From assembly GCA_017531225.1 (NCBI GenBank), contig JAFXLL010000014.1:1-45389 (forward strand): DNA of 45,389 nucleotides, given 5' to 3'. Both the position numbers and the translations under genes were made by a program. Under the pieces are notes generated by a model. That model was given only the letters and a program-made list of their open reading frames with translations, was not told the DNA's origin and searched no databases. This document shows, in pieces, positions 15,743 to 24,513 of the stretch; within the stretch, counting starts at the first letter, position 1; each line of letters begins with the position of its first letter. Source of the stretch: Bacteroidales bacterium. Its GTDB lineage: Bacteria; Bacteroidota; Bacteroidia; Bacteroidales; F082.

Positions 15743-15781
15743 AACAATCCTGCCTTATCGGGCGGGATTGTTGTTTTTTTT
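15743..15781 (+). terminator. Rho-independent terminator
   Basis: Stem AACAATCCTGCC / GGCGGGATTGTT with one wobble pair, a 6-base loop, and eight T at 15774-15781. It would stop transcription entering from the RHS array side, insulating the operon that starts at 15850. Confidence 0.75.
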
Positions 15782-15782
15782 C

Positions 15783-15790
15783 TACTTTTG
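15783..15790 (+). promoter_or_regulatory. -7 box of the 15850 operon
   Basis: TACTTTTG fits TAnnTTTG and is 60 bp before the ATG at 15850. No good -33 box is seen at the expected distance, because the terminator T-run occupies it, so strength is uncertain. Confidence 0.5.
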
Positions 15791-15849
15791 CAATTAAATT
15801 GAATATTTAGAGTTATTAAAACGCCATTAAAAAGCAATATTATATCACT

Positions 15850-16494
15850 ATGAAACACAAAATCACAACCATCATGCTGGTGCTTCTGGCTACCTTCATC
15901 ACCTTGGGCGGCACCACCAGCTGCAAAAGCAAGAAACAATTGGCTAAAGAAGCCGCTGAAGCTGAATACAAGGCCAGAGTGAGCGAAGCCGTCAGAGACC
16001 TTACCGCCATCCTTAACGACGAAGTAGTTTGGACACTCGAAGAAAAGGAAAACCGCGTGCAGACCATCAAGGATTGGAACCTGCAGAACGCTGAAGTGGA
16101 CGACCTGCTCTTCCAAGTTGAGAAAAAATTGGCCCGCGAACGCGCCCAGGCCGAACAAAGGGCAAGAGAAGAAGCCGAGGCAGCCAGAGCCGCCGAAGAG
16201 GCTAGACAACCCAAAAACGTGCTTGAGAAGAACTTCGCAAGCATCTGCAACGCCTCAAGCACCACTCAAGCCAACCGCATCATCAACGAGACATTGAATC
16301 TTTTCGAATCCAACAACGTCCCTGTGCTCATCATCATCAGCCAAGCCGGTGGATTCAACGATTATGACCGCCCAACGACCATCGAAAACTACTTGAATTA
16401 CATCAAGGATCAAAAGGTCAACCGCAACAAGGTCTATAACCTGAAAACCAACGACAACGGAAAAATCACCGAAGTAGAACTCATCAAAAAATAA
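15850..16494 (+). CDS. Coiled-coil lipoprotein, first gene of an exported-protein operon
   Basis: 214 residues. Signal with lipobox GTTSC (Cys at about 25), then CKSKKQ. Residues about 85-125 are a highly charged Ala/Glu/Arg helix (REEAEAARAAEEARQ) likely to be a coiled coil. The last 90 residues form a compact domain (NVLEKNFASICNASSTTQAN ... VPVLIIIS, then a YNLKTNDNGKITEVELI strand). I do not recognise the family. Three more genes for exported proteins follow with gaps of 9 bp or overlaps, so they probably act together at the envelope. The function of the set is unknown. Confidence 0.75.
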   Translation: MKHKITTIMLVLLATFITLGGTTSCKSKKQLAKEAAEAEYKARVSEAVRDLTAILNDEVVWTLEEKENRVQTIKDWNLQNAEVDDLLFQVEKKLARERAQAEQRAREEAEAARAAEEARQPKNVLEKNFASICNASSTTQANRIINETLNLFESNNVPVLIIISQAGGFNDYDRPTTIENYLNYIKDQKVNRNKVYNLKTNDNGKITEVELIKK

Positions 16495-16503
16495 GCAAGT
16501 AAC

Positions 16504-17079
16504 ATGAAAAAGATATTGGTTATGCTCGCCATCGTCCTGTTCGCAGGTACTGCAATGGCACAACAAGAAGAAATCAGTTTTGAACGCAAACAGGCCATCG
16601 ACAGTCTCGCACTCGAGAAAGTCCGCGACCTCAGCAAATACATCAAGATCGTAGGATCAAAGGAAACCGCTTGGAGCGAAGCCAACCGCGTGATCGACCG
16701 CGCCGAAGAGCTGTTCATGAGCAACGCTGAAATCGGCGTTTCCTCAGTGGCTTCAAACAACATCAAGTACTACAAAGTACGCCCCTATATGGAGCACCTG
16801 ATGCGCCTCAACTACGACCGCGTAGAAATTGAATGGTACAACATCGAATACGTTAGCGACCTCCAGCGCCAACCCGACGGCACCTATGTGGGTGTCATCA
16901 CCATCTTCCAGACCTTCCGTGGCTACGACAAAGAAGGCAACCTGGCCTACAAAGACACCACCAAGAAAGACATCACCGTCTACGTGAAACGTAAGGAAAC
17001 CCAGATCGGTGGCCGCATGATCGGCTTCTGGGATGTGATGCTTGGCGACATGAGAGTGAAGGAGACAACAAATAAATGA
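16504..17079 (+). CDS. Secreted protein of unknown function
   Basis: 191 residues. Signal peptide 1-20 ending AMA before QQ. The mature part is alpha/beta: helices around 30-75 (ALEKVRDLSKYIKIV, NRVIDRAEELFM), then strands with VEIEWYNIEYVSDLQ, TYVGVITIFQTFRGYD and DITVYVKRKETQ. The helix-then-sheet order is loosely like NTF2-like folds, which is a guess. It ends in an ATGA-type overlap with the next gene, which shows translational coupling. No cysteines or metal motifs stand out. Confidence 0.75.
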   Translation: MKKILVMLAIVLFAGTAMAQQEEISFERKQAIDSLALEKVRDLSKYIKIVGSKETAWSEANRVIDRAEELFMSNAEIGVSSVASNNIKYYKVRPYMEHLMRLNYDRVEIEWYNIEYVSDLQRQPDGTYVGVITIFQTFRGYDKEGNLAYKDTTKKDITVYVKRKETQIGGRMIGFWDVMLGDMRVKETTNK

Positions 17080-17954
17080 GAAGTAAGAAGCAAGAAGTAA
17101 GAAGCAAGAAGACAGAAGACAGAAAGTTTTCTGTTCTTCTTGCTTTTGTCTTGATGCTGTCTTTCCTGTCAACGCCCATAATGGCACAGTCCATCGGCGA
17201 CGTCCACATGGATGAAGCCAACCTCTACGCCATGACCAAGCAGATGGGCCAGTTTATCCGTCGTTTCAACTACGAAGAGGATCAATTCGGCTACAAAATC
17301 AACCCGAAAAGCCCCGACTATCGCAACAAACAGAAAAGACAACAGTCGTTGGGTATCCTCTTCGACCAAGAGACCTACGGCAATCAGCCCGATCTTCAAC
17401 GCTTCTTTATCGAAGACGTCACCGCTACCGACTCCACCTTCATGACCTTCCTCGGCGGCCGTTGGTACTCCGAAGTGTCAGCCACTTTCAAATACAACGG
17501 AAAACTCGTCAACCTGATCATGATCCTCGGTGTGGAACAAGAGGGGTTGGGGTCGAAATGGGTGCTTAACAACATTTATTTCTCTGAATTCAACAAGCTT
17601 TTCCCCACTGGTGAAATCACCGAAAAGGAAAAGCATTTTTTGCATCCCATGAGTCACGAGCTCGACTTCATGAACATCTACAAGATCTTCAAGGAGCCCG
17701 AAATTATCGAATATTACGCCTCCAAACGGTTCGAGCCCGATTATCTCACCCTATTCTTTTACGAAATCAAAAAAGGAAATCTTGTTTTCCAACACGTGGA
17801 CTCGGTGAAGTTCCACGTCTTCCAAATCAAGGACTGGTATTTCGAAGTGTCGTGGTTCAACCGTAATGGCAGCAATGCCGGATGGCTCATCTCCAACTTG
17901 ATTTACCTCCCTGAAAAGGACAAAAAAGACCTCATTAAATTCTACGAACCATGA
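17076..17954 (+). CDS. Secreted protein of unknown function with a repeat-derived N-terminus
   Basis: 292 residues from ATG 17076, which overlaps the previous stop by four bases. The first 16 residues (MRSKKQEVRSKKTEDR) are encoded by a 14-bp tandem repeat; the usable signal peptide follows (KFSVLLAFVLMLSFL ... IMA before Q). The mature part has alternating helices and strands (MTFLGGRWYSEVSATF, LVNLIMILGVEQ, VFQIKDWYFEVSWF), a pattern close to the preceding and following proteins of the operon. No family recognised. The stop overlaps the next ATG by four bases. The odd N-terminus may be a relic of repeat insertion that still leaves the frame open. Confidence 0.75.
   Translation: MRSKKQEVRSKKTEDRKFSVLLAFVLMLSFLSTPIMAQSIGDVHMDEANLYAMTKQMGQFIRRFNYEEDQFGYKINPKSPDYRNKQKRQQSLGILFDQETYGNQPDLQRFFIEDVTATDSTFMTFLGGRWYSEVSATFKYNGKLVNLIMILGVEQEGLGSKWVLNNIYFSEFNKLFPTGEITEKEKHFLHPMSHELDFMNIYKIFKEPEIIEYYASKRFEPDYLTLFFYEIKKGNLVFQHVDSVKFHVFQIKDWYFEVSWFNRNGSNAGWLISNLIYLPEKDKKDLIKFYEP
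17081..17143 (+). repeat. 14-bp tandem repeat followed by nested hairpin inside a gene start
   Basis: AAGTAAGAAGCAAG occurs twice in tandem at 17081-17108. It runs into an inverted repeat: GCAAGAAG (17104-17111) pairs with CTTCTTGC (17136-17143), and inside it ACAGAAA (17119-17125) pairs with TTTCTGT (17128-17134). A similar purine-rich string with GAAGTAAGAA lies between 20534 and 20560. The structure lies within the first codons of the gene at 17076 and could affect its translation. Confidence 0.6.
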
Positions 17955-20533
17955 AAAAAACTGTCGCACTGGCCATTATGCTGTGCTGCATCATCGTCAA
18001 TGGCACAGCCCAAAAGAAAAAACAAAACACTGGAGGCTTGACCAAGGAAGAATTAGCCACTTACGAAGTGGAAATCCATAAGATGGTGAACTATTTGCAG
18101 GAAACGCTGAACTTCATCGGCGATCCCACGCAAACGGCTCAAGAGAAGGAAATCATCTTCTCACAAACATACGCCAAGATCTTCCAGGATGACAAAGTGC
18201 AAATTGAAGACGACCTCGACACCAAGCGCAACACCAATCTCAGCAAGGACGTCCAGGCCTATCTTAAAGACATCGACTTTTTCTTCCAGTATGCGACATT
18301 TACTTTCGACGTACAAAGCGTAGCCAACCTCAGCAAGGAAACAGGCGAGACCTATTTCAAGGTCACCATGAACAGAAAACTCACCGGCGTGACTGTCACC
18401 AACGACACCATCAACGATGTGAAGATCCGTTACATGGAGGTCAACTTCGACAAGAAAAACAACGACCTCAAGATCGCCAGTATCTATACCACCAAGGTAA
18501 ATGAACGGGAATCGCTGCGCTACTGGTGGAACTCCATGCCGAGCCCATGGAAAAACTACTTTGGAAAAGAACTCAGAATCAACGATACCATTCCCTTGCA
18601 TTCCATCATCCAAGTCAACGAAAAAGACTTCATCTATTTCTATCCCATCACCACCGTCATCGACGGCGACACCATTGCCTCCGACTGGAAAGAGCTCGTT
18701 GTGACAAACGGTTTGGATGAGTTCTATGCCAAGTTGAAAGGCTTAGTGATGATGCAAAATGTGGATGTGTCGAACATCAGAACCATCACCACGCTGGAAC
18801 CCCTGGGTGAACTGTCGGAACTGAGCGTACTTAACATCAGCGGCACCAACGTTAATGACCTTTCTCCGCTTCGTAACGCCAATAAACTCAAAGTTCTCAA
18901 GGCTTCCAATACCCGTATCGAAGACCTGAGCCCGCTGAAATATGACATCATGCTTGAAGAGCTCGACGTTGCCTTCACCGATGTCAACAATATCGAGGTG
19001 ACCGAAATCCTCAACAAACTGGTGAAATTGAATATCGGCCACACTAAAGTGAGCAACCTGCAACCGCTTGTGAATTGCCCAAATCTGGAGTATCTGTCAA
19101 TTGAAGGCTGTCCGATCAGTAACATCCAATTCATTAGCGGACTGGAGAAAATAACCGGACTCAACATCAGCAGCACCGCTGTTCGCGACCTTTTACCCAT
19201 TCAAAACCTGACATCGCTACAAAGCCTCAATATTTCCAACACGGCCATCAGTAATTTGAATGTGCTTGGTGAGATGGAAAACCTTAAGGAACTGTATTGC
19301 AGCAACACCTCCATCAGCGACCTGACACCGCTTAAGAATCACCGTCGTTTAAGCAAGATTTACTGCGACAATACTCGCATCTCAGTCAATCAAGCCAGTG
19401 AGTTCAGTAAAGAAAATCCTTTCACCTTAGTGATTTATGACACCAACGCCCTCAGCGAATGGTGGAACAGCCTTCCTATTTATTGGACCGCTGTCTTCGC
19501 AAAACAGATCAATATCGAAGGAACCCCTACCACGGAACAACTTCACGAGGTGATCAACATGACCGACCTCGACATTTCTGGTAACCAATTTATCCAAAAC
19601 TTGATCCCGGTGAGCCGTCTCACTAATTTGGTTAATCTCAACATCTCCAATACAGAGATCACCCATTTAGGCGCTTTGGCTGGAATGACTTATCTCGAAA
19701 ACCTTAATCTGTCCAATACCTTTGTCAACAGCTTGGAGCCATTGGCTGATACAAAGAGCCTTAAGACGCTGAATATCAGCAATACTCCTATAGAGAATTT
19801 AGAACCTCTGATCAATAATGATCATCTTGAAGTGGTTTGGGCTGATGATAGTGGTATTGGCAAGGAACAGGCGATTCTCTTGAAAACCGCACAGCCTAAG
19901 GTTACCGTGGTTTACCAAACCTCTGGTCTCCGCAGCTGGTGGGACATGCTTGACGCTTCCTGGCAAAGCCTGCTAAAAGCACAAATCACCTGTACAGAAT
20001 ACGATCCATCCGACTTGGAACTCCAACAGATTCGCGACATCACCGAATTCCAGGTAGAACGTGAGAATCAGATTCAGAACCTCGATCCGCTATGGTATTT
20101 CTATTGGCTGGAATCCGTCAACATCGCCAACCAAGGCATCCGTAACATTGAGCCGTTAGCCAACAAGAAATATCTGAAAGAGTTGCATCTCCAAAACAAC
20201 CCCATCAATGACCTGGAGCCATTGGTCAACGACACCTTGATCACGGTGCTGAACATTGAAAACACACAGGTTTCAGATCTGTCAAAACTAGAGAAGATGA
20301 AGCACCTCCATACGCTCAACGCAAGCGGAACGGGTGTCAAATCGCTTAAACCATTGGCAAAGATGACTGAATTGGAAGAGTTGTTCATCAACAATACCAA
20401 GGTCAATAACATTACACCTATCGAAAATATACCATCGTTAAAGCTGTTGAAGATCTACAACACCAAGGTGAACAAGAAAAAGATAGAAAAATTGCAGCAA
20501 AAACGCTTCGATTTGAATATCGTTTACTATTAA
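17951..20533 (+). CDS. Secreted leucine-rich-repeat protein with three repeated modules
   Basis: 860 residues. Signal peptide 1-20 (NGTA before Q). Residues 21-175 form an N-terminal domain related in style to the preceding operon proteins. From about 190 on come internalin-like LRRs of 21-23 residues (LSVLNISGTNVNDLSPL, LKVLKASNTRIEDLSPL and so on). The array is broken into three blocks, each opened by the same capping motif: RYWWNSMPSPWKNYF near 191, SEWWNSLPIYWTAVF near 502 and RSWWDMLDASWQSLL near 660. The consensus is WW-x3-P/D-x2-W, followed by a strand and a new LRR run. No T9SS sorting domain is present. It is probably a periplasmic or surface binding protein. The gene overlaps its upstream neighbour by four bases. 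Confidence 0.85.
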   Translation: MKKTVALAIMLCCIIVNGTAQKKKQNTGGLTKEELATYEVEIHKMVNYLQETLNFIGDPTQTAQEKEIIFSQTYAKIFQDDKVQIEDDLDTKRNTNLSKDVQAYLKDIDFFFQYATFTFDVQSVANLSKETGETYFKVTMNRKLTGVTVTNDTINDVKIRYMEVNFDKKNNDLKIASIYTTKVNERESLRYWWNSMPSPWKNYFGKELRINDTIPLHSIIQVNEKDFIYFYPITTVIDGDTIASDWKELVVTNGLDEFYAKLKGLVMMQNVDVSNIRTITTLEPLGELSELSVLNISGTNVNDLSPLRNANKLKVLKASNTRIEDLSPLKYDIMLEELDVAFTDVNNIEVTEILNKLVKLNIGHTKVSNLQPLVNCPNLEYLSIEGCPISNIQFISGLEKITGLNISSTAVRDLLPIQNLTSLQSLNISNTAISNLNVLGEMENLKELYCSNTSISDLTPLKNHRRLSKIYCDNTRISVNQASEFSKENPFTLVIYDTNALSEWWNSLPIYWTAVFAKQINIEGTPTTEQLHEVINMTDLDISGNQFIQNLIPVSRLTNLVNLNISNTEITHLGALAGMTYLENLNLSNTFVNSLEPLADTKSLKTLNISNTPIENLEPLINNDHLEVVWADDSGIGKEQAILLKTAQPKVTVVYQTSGLRSWWDMLDASWQSLLKAQITCTEYDPSDLELQQIRDITEFQVERENQIQNLDPLWYFYWLESVNIANQGIRNIEPLANKKYLKELHLQNNPINDLEPLVNDTLITVLNIENTQVSDLSKLEKMKHLHTLNASGTGVKSLKPLAKMTELEELFINNTKVNNITPIENIPSLKLLKIYNTKVNKKKIEKLQQKRFDLNIVYY

Positions 20534-20558
20534 AAGAAGACATAAGATAGAAGTAAGA

Positions 20559-21563
20559 ATGAGAAGAGTTTTTTTATATATTCTATTGGTATTTTTAGTG
20601 GCTTGCGAAGGCAAAAAACCGGCTGAACCGAAAACAGAAACTCAGCCGAGAGCTAAGGTGATCGTCCCGGATTTTAACGCTGATTCCGCTTTTACCTTTG
20701 TGAAGGCTCAAACTGATTTTGGTCCGAGGGTACCGTTATCATCCGCTCATGAACAATGCTGCGAATGGATGGTTGAAAAGCTTTCGGAATATGCCGACAC
20801 CGTCATGGTACAACAGTTCCGCACCAGGCTTTACAACAACCAAGGCATCGATGGAAAGAACATCATCGCCAGCTTTAATCCCAAGGCCACCAAGCGCATT
20901 GTTTTGTGCTCACACTGGGATTCTCGTCCCTTTGCCGATCACGATCCTGACGAAGCCAACTGGAACCATCCCATCGATGGCGCTAACGACGGCGCCAGTG
21001 GGGTAGGTGTACTCATCGAGAGTGCCCGCTGCTTCCACAACCAGCCATTGCCTGAAAAAGTAGGCGTGGATATCGTGCTTTTCGACCTTGAAGACTATGG
21101 TCCACGGCAAGATCAGGCAGAACAGTATTATGATGACAGACGCAATTATTGGGCTTTGGGATCACAATACTGGTCAGCTCAGCCTCACGTAGCAGGTTAT
21201 AAAGCCAATTTTGGAATCTTACTTGACATGGTAGGCGCCAGTGAACCTAACTTCATGAAAGAGTACTATTCACAAGGTTATGCGGCCTGGTTGAGCAATA
21301 AAGTATGGCATGTGGCGCAAGATCTTGGTTATAGGCAATATTTCGTCAACGAGTTAGGCGATCCGATTAGCGACGATCATTTACCCATGAATGAGATTGC
21401 AGGTATTCCTACCATCGATATCATCGACTTACGCCCTGAAAGTTCCAATCTTTCATTCCCAGAGAATTGGCACACCCTCAATGACAATATCGAAAATATT
21501 GATGTGAATACCTTAGGTATGGTCGGTAACGTGTTGATGCATTTCATTTACGAAAACCAATAA
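20559..21563 (+). CDS. M28-family glutaminyl-peptide cyclotransferase-like lipoprotein
   Basis: 334 residues. Lipobox LVAC with Cys16, so it is anchored in the envelope. The M28/glutaminyl cyclase fold is clear: CSHWDSRP (117-124), GANDGASG with zinc ligand D144, DLEDYG with E178, LLDMVGA with D223, and NWHTLND with zinc ligand H305. Enzymes of this type convert N-terminal Gln to pyroglutamate. In Bacteroidetes, signal peptidase I cleavage usually exposes Gln, and the Porphyromonas enzyme caps it. In this window all nine clear signal peptidase I substrates have Gln at +1, so the enzyme has many possible clients next door. A related aminopeptidase activity cannot be fully excluded. Confidence 0.85.
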   Translation: MRRVFLYILLVFLVACEGKKPAEPKTETQPRAKVIVPDFNADSAFTFVKAQTDFGPRVPLSSAHEQCCEWMVEKLSEYADTVMVQQFRTRLYNNQGIDGKNIIASFNPKATKRIVLCSHWDSRPFADHDPDEANWNHPIDGANDGASGVGVLIESARCFHNQPLPEKVGVDIVLFDLEDYGPRQDQAEQYYDDRRNYWALGSQYWSAQPHVAGYKANFGILLDMVGASEPNFMKEYYSQGYAAWLSNKVWHVAQDLGYRQYFVNELGDPISDDHLPMNEIAGIPTIDIIDLRPESSNLSFPENWHTLNDNIENIDVNTLGMVGNVLMHFIYENQ

Positions 21564-21572
21564 TCAGAATAT

Positions 21573-22673
21573 ATGCCAGAATTTGATAACTTTCAGGACT
21601 TACAAAAAGAGGTTACCGAAAAGGAAACCGACAAGAAATGCCCGAATTGCGGAGCCACGGTAGTGTATAATCCCGCATTGAGAAAAATGTATTGCGAATA
21701 CTGCGGCTACGAAGGCGAGATTACCATTGACGATGCTCAAAAAGATGTCGTTGAACTTGATTTTGAAGCAGCTGTCAATAGGCAAAGCTGCGAGTGGGGT
21801 GTTGAGAAAAAGTCAGTGGAATGTAAGAACTGCGGCGCTGTATCCATCTACGACGCCCTTGAAACGGCTGCTGTTTGTCCTTTCTGTGGATCTACCCATG
21901 TAATGCCGGCTGCCACTGAAAACACCATCTCTCCTGGCGGTGTGTGTCCGTTTACCGTCACGAAGGAAACTGCTGTCGAAAACTTCACAAAATGGCTAAA
22001 AAGGCAATTGTTTGCGCCACGTAAAGCAAAAAAAACCGCCAGTCCTGAAGCGTTTAAAGGCGCCTATCTGCCTTATTGGACCTTCGATACCAACACCTCC
22101 TCCGAGTTTACGGCACGGGCTGGTTATGACAGTACAGAAAGAGACAGGGACGGCAAAACCACAACTACCACCACATGGCGCCGTGTATATGGCGATTATT
22201 ATGAGTTCATTGATGACGAAACCGTGATGGCATCCAAACGCCATGAAGAATCCGGTGTAAAGAAATGCGAGCCTTTTCAGTTATCAAAAGTCATACCTTA
22301 CAACCCAAAAGTGTTGGCAGGCTTCGTAGCCGAACGTTATTCAATCGGTTTGCAAGACGGTTGGGAAATAGCTCAAAAACAAATCCATGACAAATTGGAT
22401 AGGAATATTAGAGACTATGTAAAACACCACTGGAGCTGCGATCGTGTCGACAGGGTCAAATTCAACACAAAATACGCAGACATCACCTATAAATATATCC
22501 TTGTTCCAGTTTGGATTTCGTCGTTCCAATATAAAGACAAGACTTACCAGTTTGCTGTGAATGGACAAACAGGAAAAGTCGGCGGCAAGACACCTATTTC
22601 AGCCTTCAGGGTGATTATAGCCATCCTATTGGCAGCAGGAATCATCTGGGGCTTGATAGCATTGAACGGCTAA
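21573..22673 (+). CDS. Zinc-ribbon protein with C-terminal membrane anchor
   Basis: 366 residues. Two zinc ribbons lie in the first 110 residues: CPNCG with CEYCG, and CKNCG with CPFCG. The middle (about 165-330) is a beta-rich domain (YLPYWTFDTNTSSEFTARAG, ... KYILVPVWISSFQYKDK, FAVNGQTGKVGGKTP). One membrane helix ends the protein (VIIAILLAAGIIWGLIAL). The layout matches proteins annotated as TFIIB-type zinc ribbon-containing, common in Bacteroidetes and Firmicutes and of unknown role. There is no signal peptide, so the ribbons should be cytoplasmic. It begins 9 bp after the cyclase gene and converges with the - strand gene that ends at 22679. Confidence 0.75.
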   Translation: MPEFDNFQDLQKEVTEKETDKKCPNCGATVVYNPALRKMYCEYCGYEGEITIDDAQKDVVELDFEAAVNRQSCEWGVEKKSVECKNCGAVSIYDALETAAVCPFCGSTHVMPAATENTISPGGVCPFTVTKETAVENFTKWLKRQLFAPRKAKKTASPEAFKGAYLPYWTFDTNTSSEFTARAGYDSTERDRDGKTTTTTTWRRVYGDYYEFIDDETVMASKRHEESGVKKCEPFQLSKVIPYNPKVLAGFVAERYSIGLQDGWEIAQKQIHDKLDRNIRDYVKHHWSCDRVDRVKFNTKYADITYKYILVPVWISSFQYKDKTYQFAVNGQTGKVGGKTPISAFRVIIAILLAAGIIWGLIALNG

Positions 22674-22678
22674 AAAGA

Positions 22679-24043
22679 CTATTCCTTGCTCAATTGGTTG
22701 AACGACTTGGGGGCAAGTTCAGGCATGGTACGTTTGGTAAACGCACTCTTGCTTACCATTTGTTTGATTTCCAATTTTTTAAGCCATTGTGGACAATCCA
22801 TCTTTTTTCTGGATTTACAATGACTGATCATGGATTTCACCAAAGCCTCATATTTGGCATTGCCTACGCGCTTTTCAGTGATGAGACATCGATTCTCAAT
22901 AATTAGATTCTCAATCGGGATCTTCACTGGACACACTTCTGTGCAACGTCCGCAAAGCGAACACAATGAAGCGAGATGTTGATACTCTTCCAATCCAAAC
23001 ATCAAAGGAGCCATCACCGAACCGATAGGGCCGATATATGGCGCATTGTAGGTATTTCCGCCGATGTTCTTATAAATTGGGCAAACACTAATGCATGCGC
23101 CACAATGGATGCACGAAAGCGATTGACGTATCACCTCATTCTCAAGGATATTGGTACGGTTATTATCCAATAAGATGACGTACATCTGCTCAGGACCCTG
23201 ACGGTTTTTCGACGGACCCACAGTAATGGAATTAACGGCCGTCATACCATGGCCATTGGCATAAGCAGACAGCAAAGGCAACACGATACTGAGGTCTTCA
23301 ACCGATGAAATGACTTTATCAATTCCAGCCACCACAATATGGATCTTTGCTGAAGTACATGACTTTAAGATATTGCCTTCGTTTTCAACCAAGACAACTC
23401 CACCTACGTCAGAAAGCAAGAAGTTGGCACCGGTGATACATATATCAATCTTCTTCAAATCTTGATTGATTTGATAACGGATGAAACTGATCATCTGTTT
23501 TGAAGTACTGCCCAACTTCAACTTATAGTGTTCATTTAACACGCCATTGATTTCTTCCTTTGAAAAATTCAAGGTGTGATAAACGGGATGATACGGAGCC
23601 TGACTGGCTGCTTTTAGTATGTAGCGGGCAATGGAACCTTCGTAATAAGGGAATTTTTTATCAGCGAACAACGCATCAAGCTTGATTTCATCGAGAACAG
23701 CTGAATTGGAACGGATTACACCTTGGTTGTCGCGTTTGTTCACAATCTCCAAAATCATTTCTTGAGCATCGTTTACGTCACGAGCCCAAAGCACATTGCC
23801 ACCGTTTTCTTTGAAATGCGTCTCAAAGTCGACAAGCAGTTTCTCCATGTTCAGGAGCGACTTGTTTCTTAATTGATAAGCACGCTGGCGTTCAAGCTCT
23901 AAATTATCGTAATGATCCTGGCTATTGGCAAAACGTTTTTCATAACACCCGGTGTTATAATTCATTTTTTGCCAATGCTCTTCGTTGAAAGCAATGTTGC
24001 TGTCGCTCTTGAATTTGATACTTTGTTCGCTCATAAGCATCAA
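22679..24043 (-). CDS. lutB: LutB-like iron-sulfur protein (lactate utilisation protein B)
   Basis: 454 residues. The N-terminal two thirds are an LUD domain (VVLVENEGN, then SVEDLSIVLPLLSAYANGHG and a TVGPSKNRQGPEQMYVILLD segment). Two [4Fe-4S] motifs, CIHCGACISVCP and CSLCGRCTEVCP, follow at about 305-375. This is the LutB/YkgF layout. The Lut complex oxidises L-lactate in Bacillus with LutA and LutC, but neither is next to it here, so the substrate is not certain. The start overlaps the rpiB stop by four bases (ATGA), and ATG codons at residues 1, 2 and 4 are all possible. It is co-transcribed with rpiB. Confidence 0.85.
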   Translation of the reverse strand: MMLMSEQSIKFKSDSNIAFNEEHWQKMNYNTGCYEKRFANSQDHYDNLELERQRAYQLRNKSLLNMEKLLVDFETHFKENGGNVLWARDVNDAQEMILEIVNKRDNQGVIRSNSAVLDEIKLDALFADKKFPYYEGSIARYILKAASQAPYHPVYHTLNFSKEEINGVLNEHYKLKLGSTSKQMISFIRYQINQDLKKIDICITGANFLLSDVGGVVLVENEGNILKSCTSAKIHIVVAGIDKVISSVEDLSIVLPLLSAYANGHGMTAVNSITVGPSKNRQGPEQMYVILLDNNRTNILENEVIRQSLSCIHCGACISVCPIYKNIGGNTYNAPYIGPIGSVMAPLMFGLEEYQHLASLCSLCGRCTEVCPVKIPIENLIIENRCLITEKRVGNAKYEALVKSMISHCKSRKKMDCPQWLKKLEIKQMVSKSAFTKRTMPELAPKSFNQLSKE

Positions 24044-24480
24044 TCTATCTGTTCAATTTTCTCAACTCTGCGTACATGACGTCCTCCTTCGAATGGGGTG
24101 GTCAAAAATAGTTGAACCATTCGCCAAGCTTGGTCAAACGGAATGAAACGTCCAGGTAAGGCCAAAATATTGGCATCGTTATGTTGACGCGCCAGCTTAG
24201 CAAGTTCTTCGTTCCAACATAAAGCGGCTCTCACATGAGGATGCTTGTTGGCTGTCATTTGGGCACCGTTGCCGCTGCCACATAGAATGATTCCGATGGG
24301 ATATTCACCTTTTTCGATTGCTTTGGCCAAAGGATGAATCATGTCGGGATAATCCACGCTGTCGGCACTATGTGTACCAAAATCCATCACTTCATAACCC
24401 GCATCTTTCAGTCTTTCAATTAAAAACTGCTTCATTTCGTAACCACCGTGATCTGATGCTATAGGAATAATTTGGTTCAT
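24040..24480 (-). CDS. rpiB: Ribose-5-phosphate isomerase B
   Basis: 146 residues from the ATG at 24480. An in-frame ATG at 24495 adds five residues, but the GAGG purine run before 24480 and family alignment (MxxxIPIASDHGG) favour the shorter form. It interconverts ribose 5-phosphate and ribulose 5-phosphate in the pentose phosphate pathway. Signature residues: D10 and H11 in ASDHGG, the catalytic Cys67 in ILCGSGNG, H100 in RQHNDANIL, and R111 in LPGR. Length is normal for the family. The gene overlaps the downstream lutB start by four bases. Confidence 0.93.
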   Translation of the reverse strand: MNQIIPIASDHGGYEMKQFLIERLKDAGYEVMDFGTHSADSVDYPDMIHPLAKAIEKGEYPIGIILCGSGNGAQMTANKHPHVRAALCWNEELAKLARQHNDANILALPGRFIPFDQAWRMVQLFLTTPFEGGRHVRRVEKIEQID

Positions 24481-24505
24481 TTTACCTCTGTTCATAATTA
24501 TTTCG

Positions 24506-24513
24506 CAAAGGTA
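24506..24513 (-). promoter_or_regulatory. -7 box for rpiB-lutB
   Basis: TACCTTTG on the - strand fits TAnnTTTG. It lies 25 bp before the ATG at 24480, which gives a leader of about 22 bases and supports that start over the one at 24495. Confidence 0.6.
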
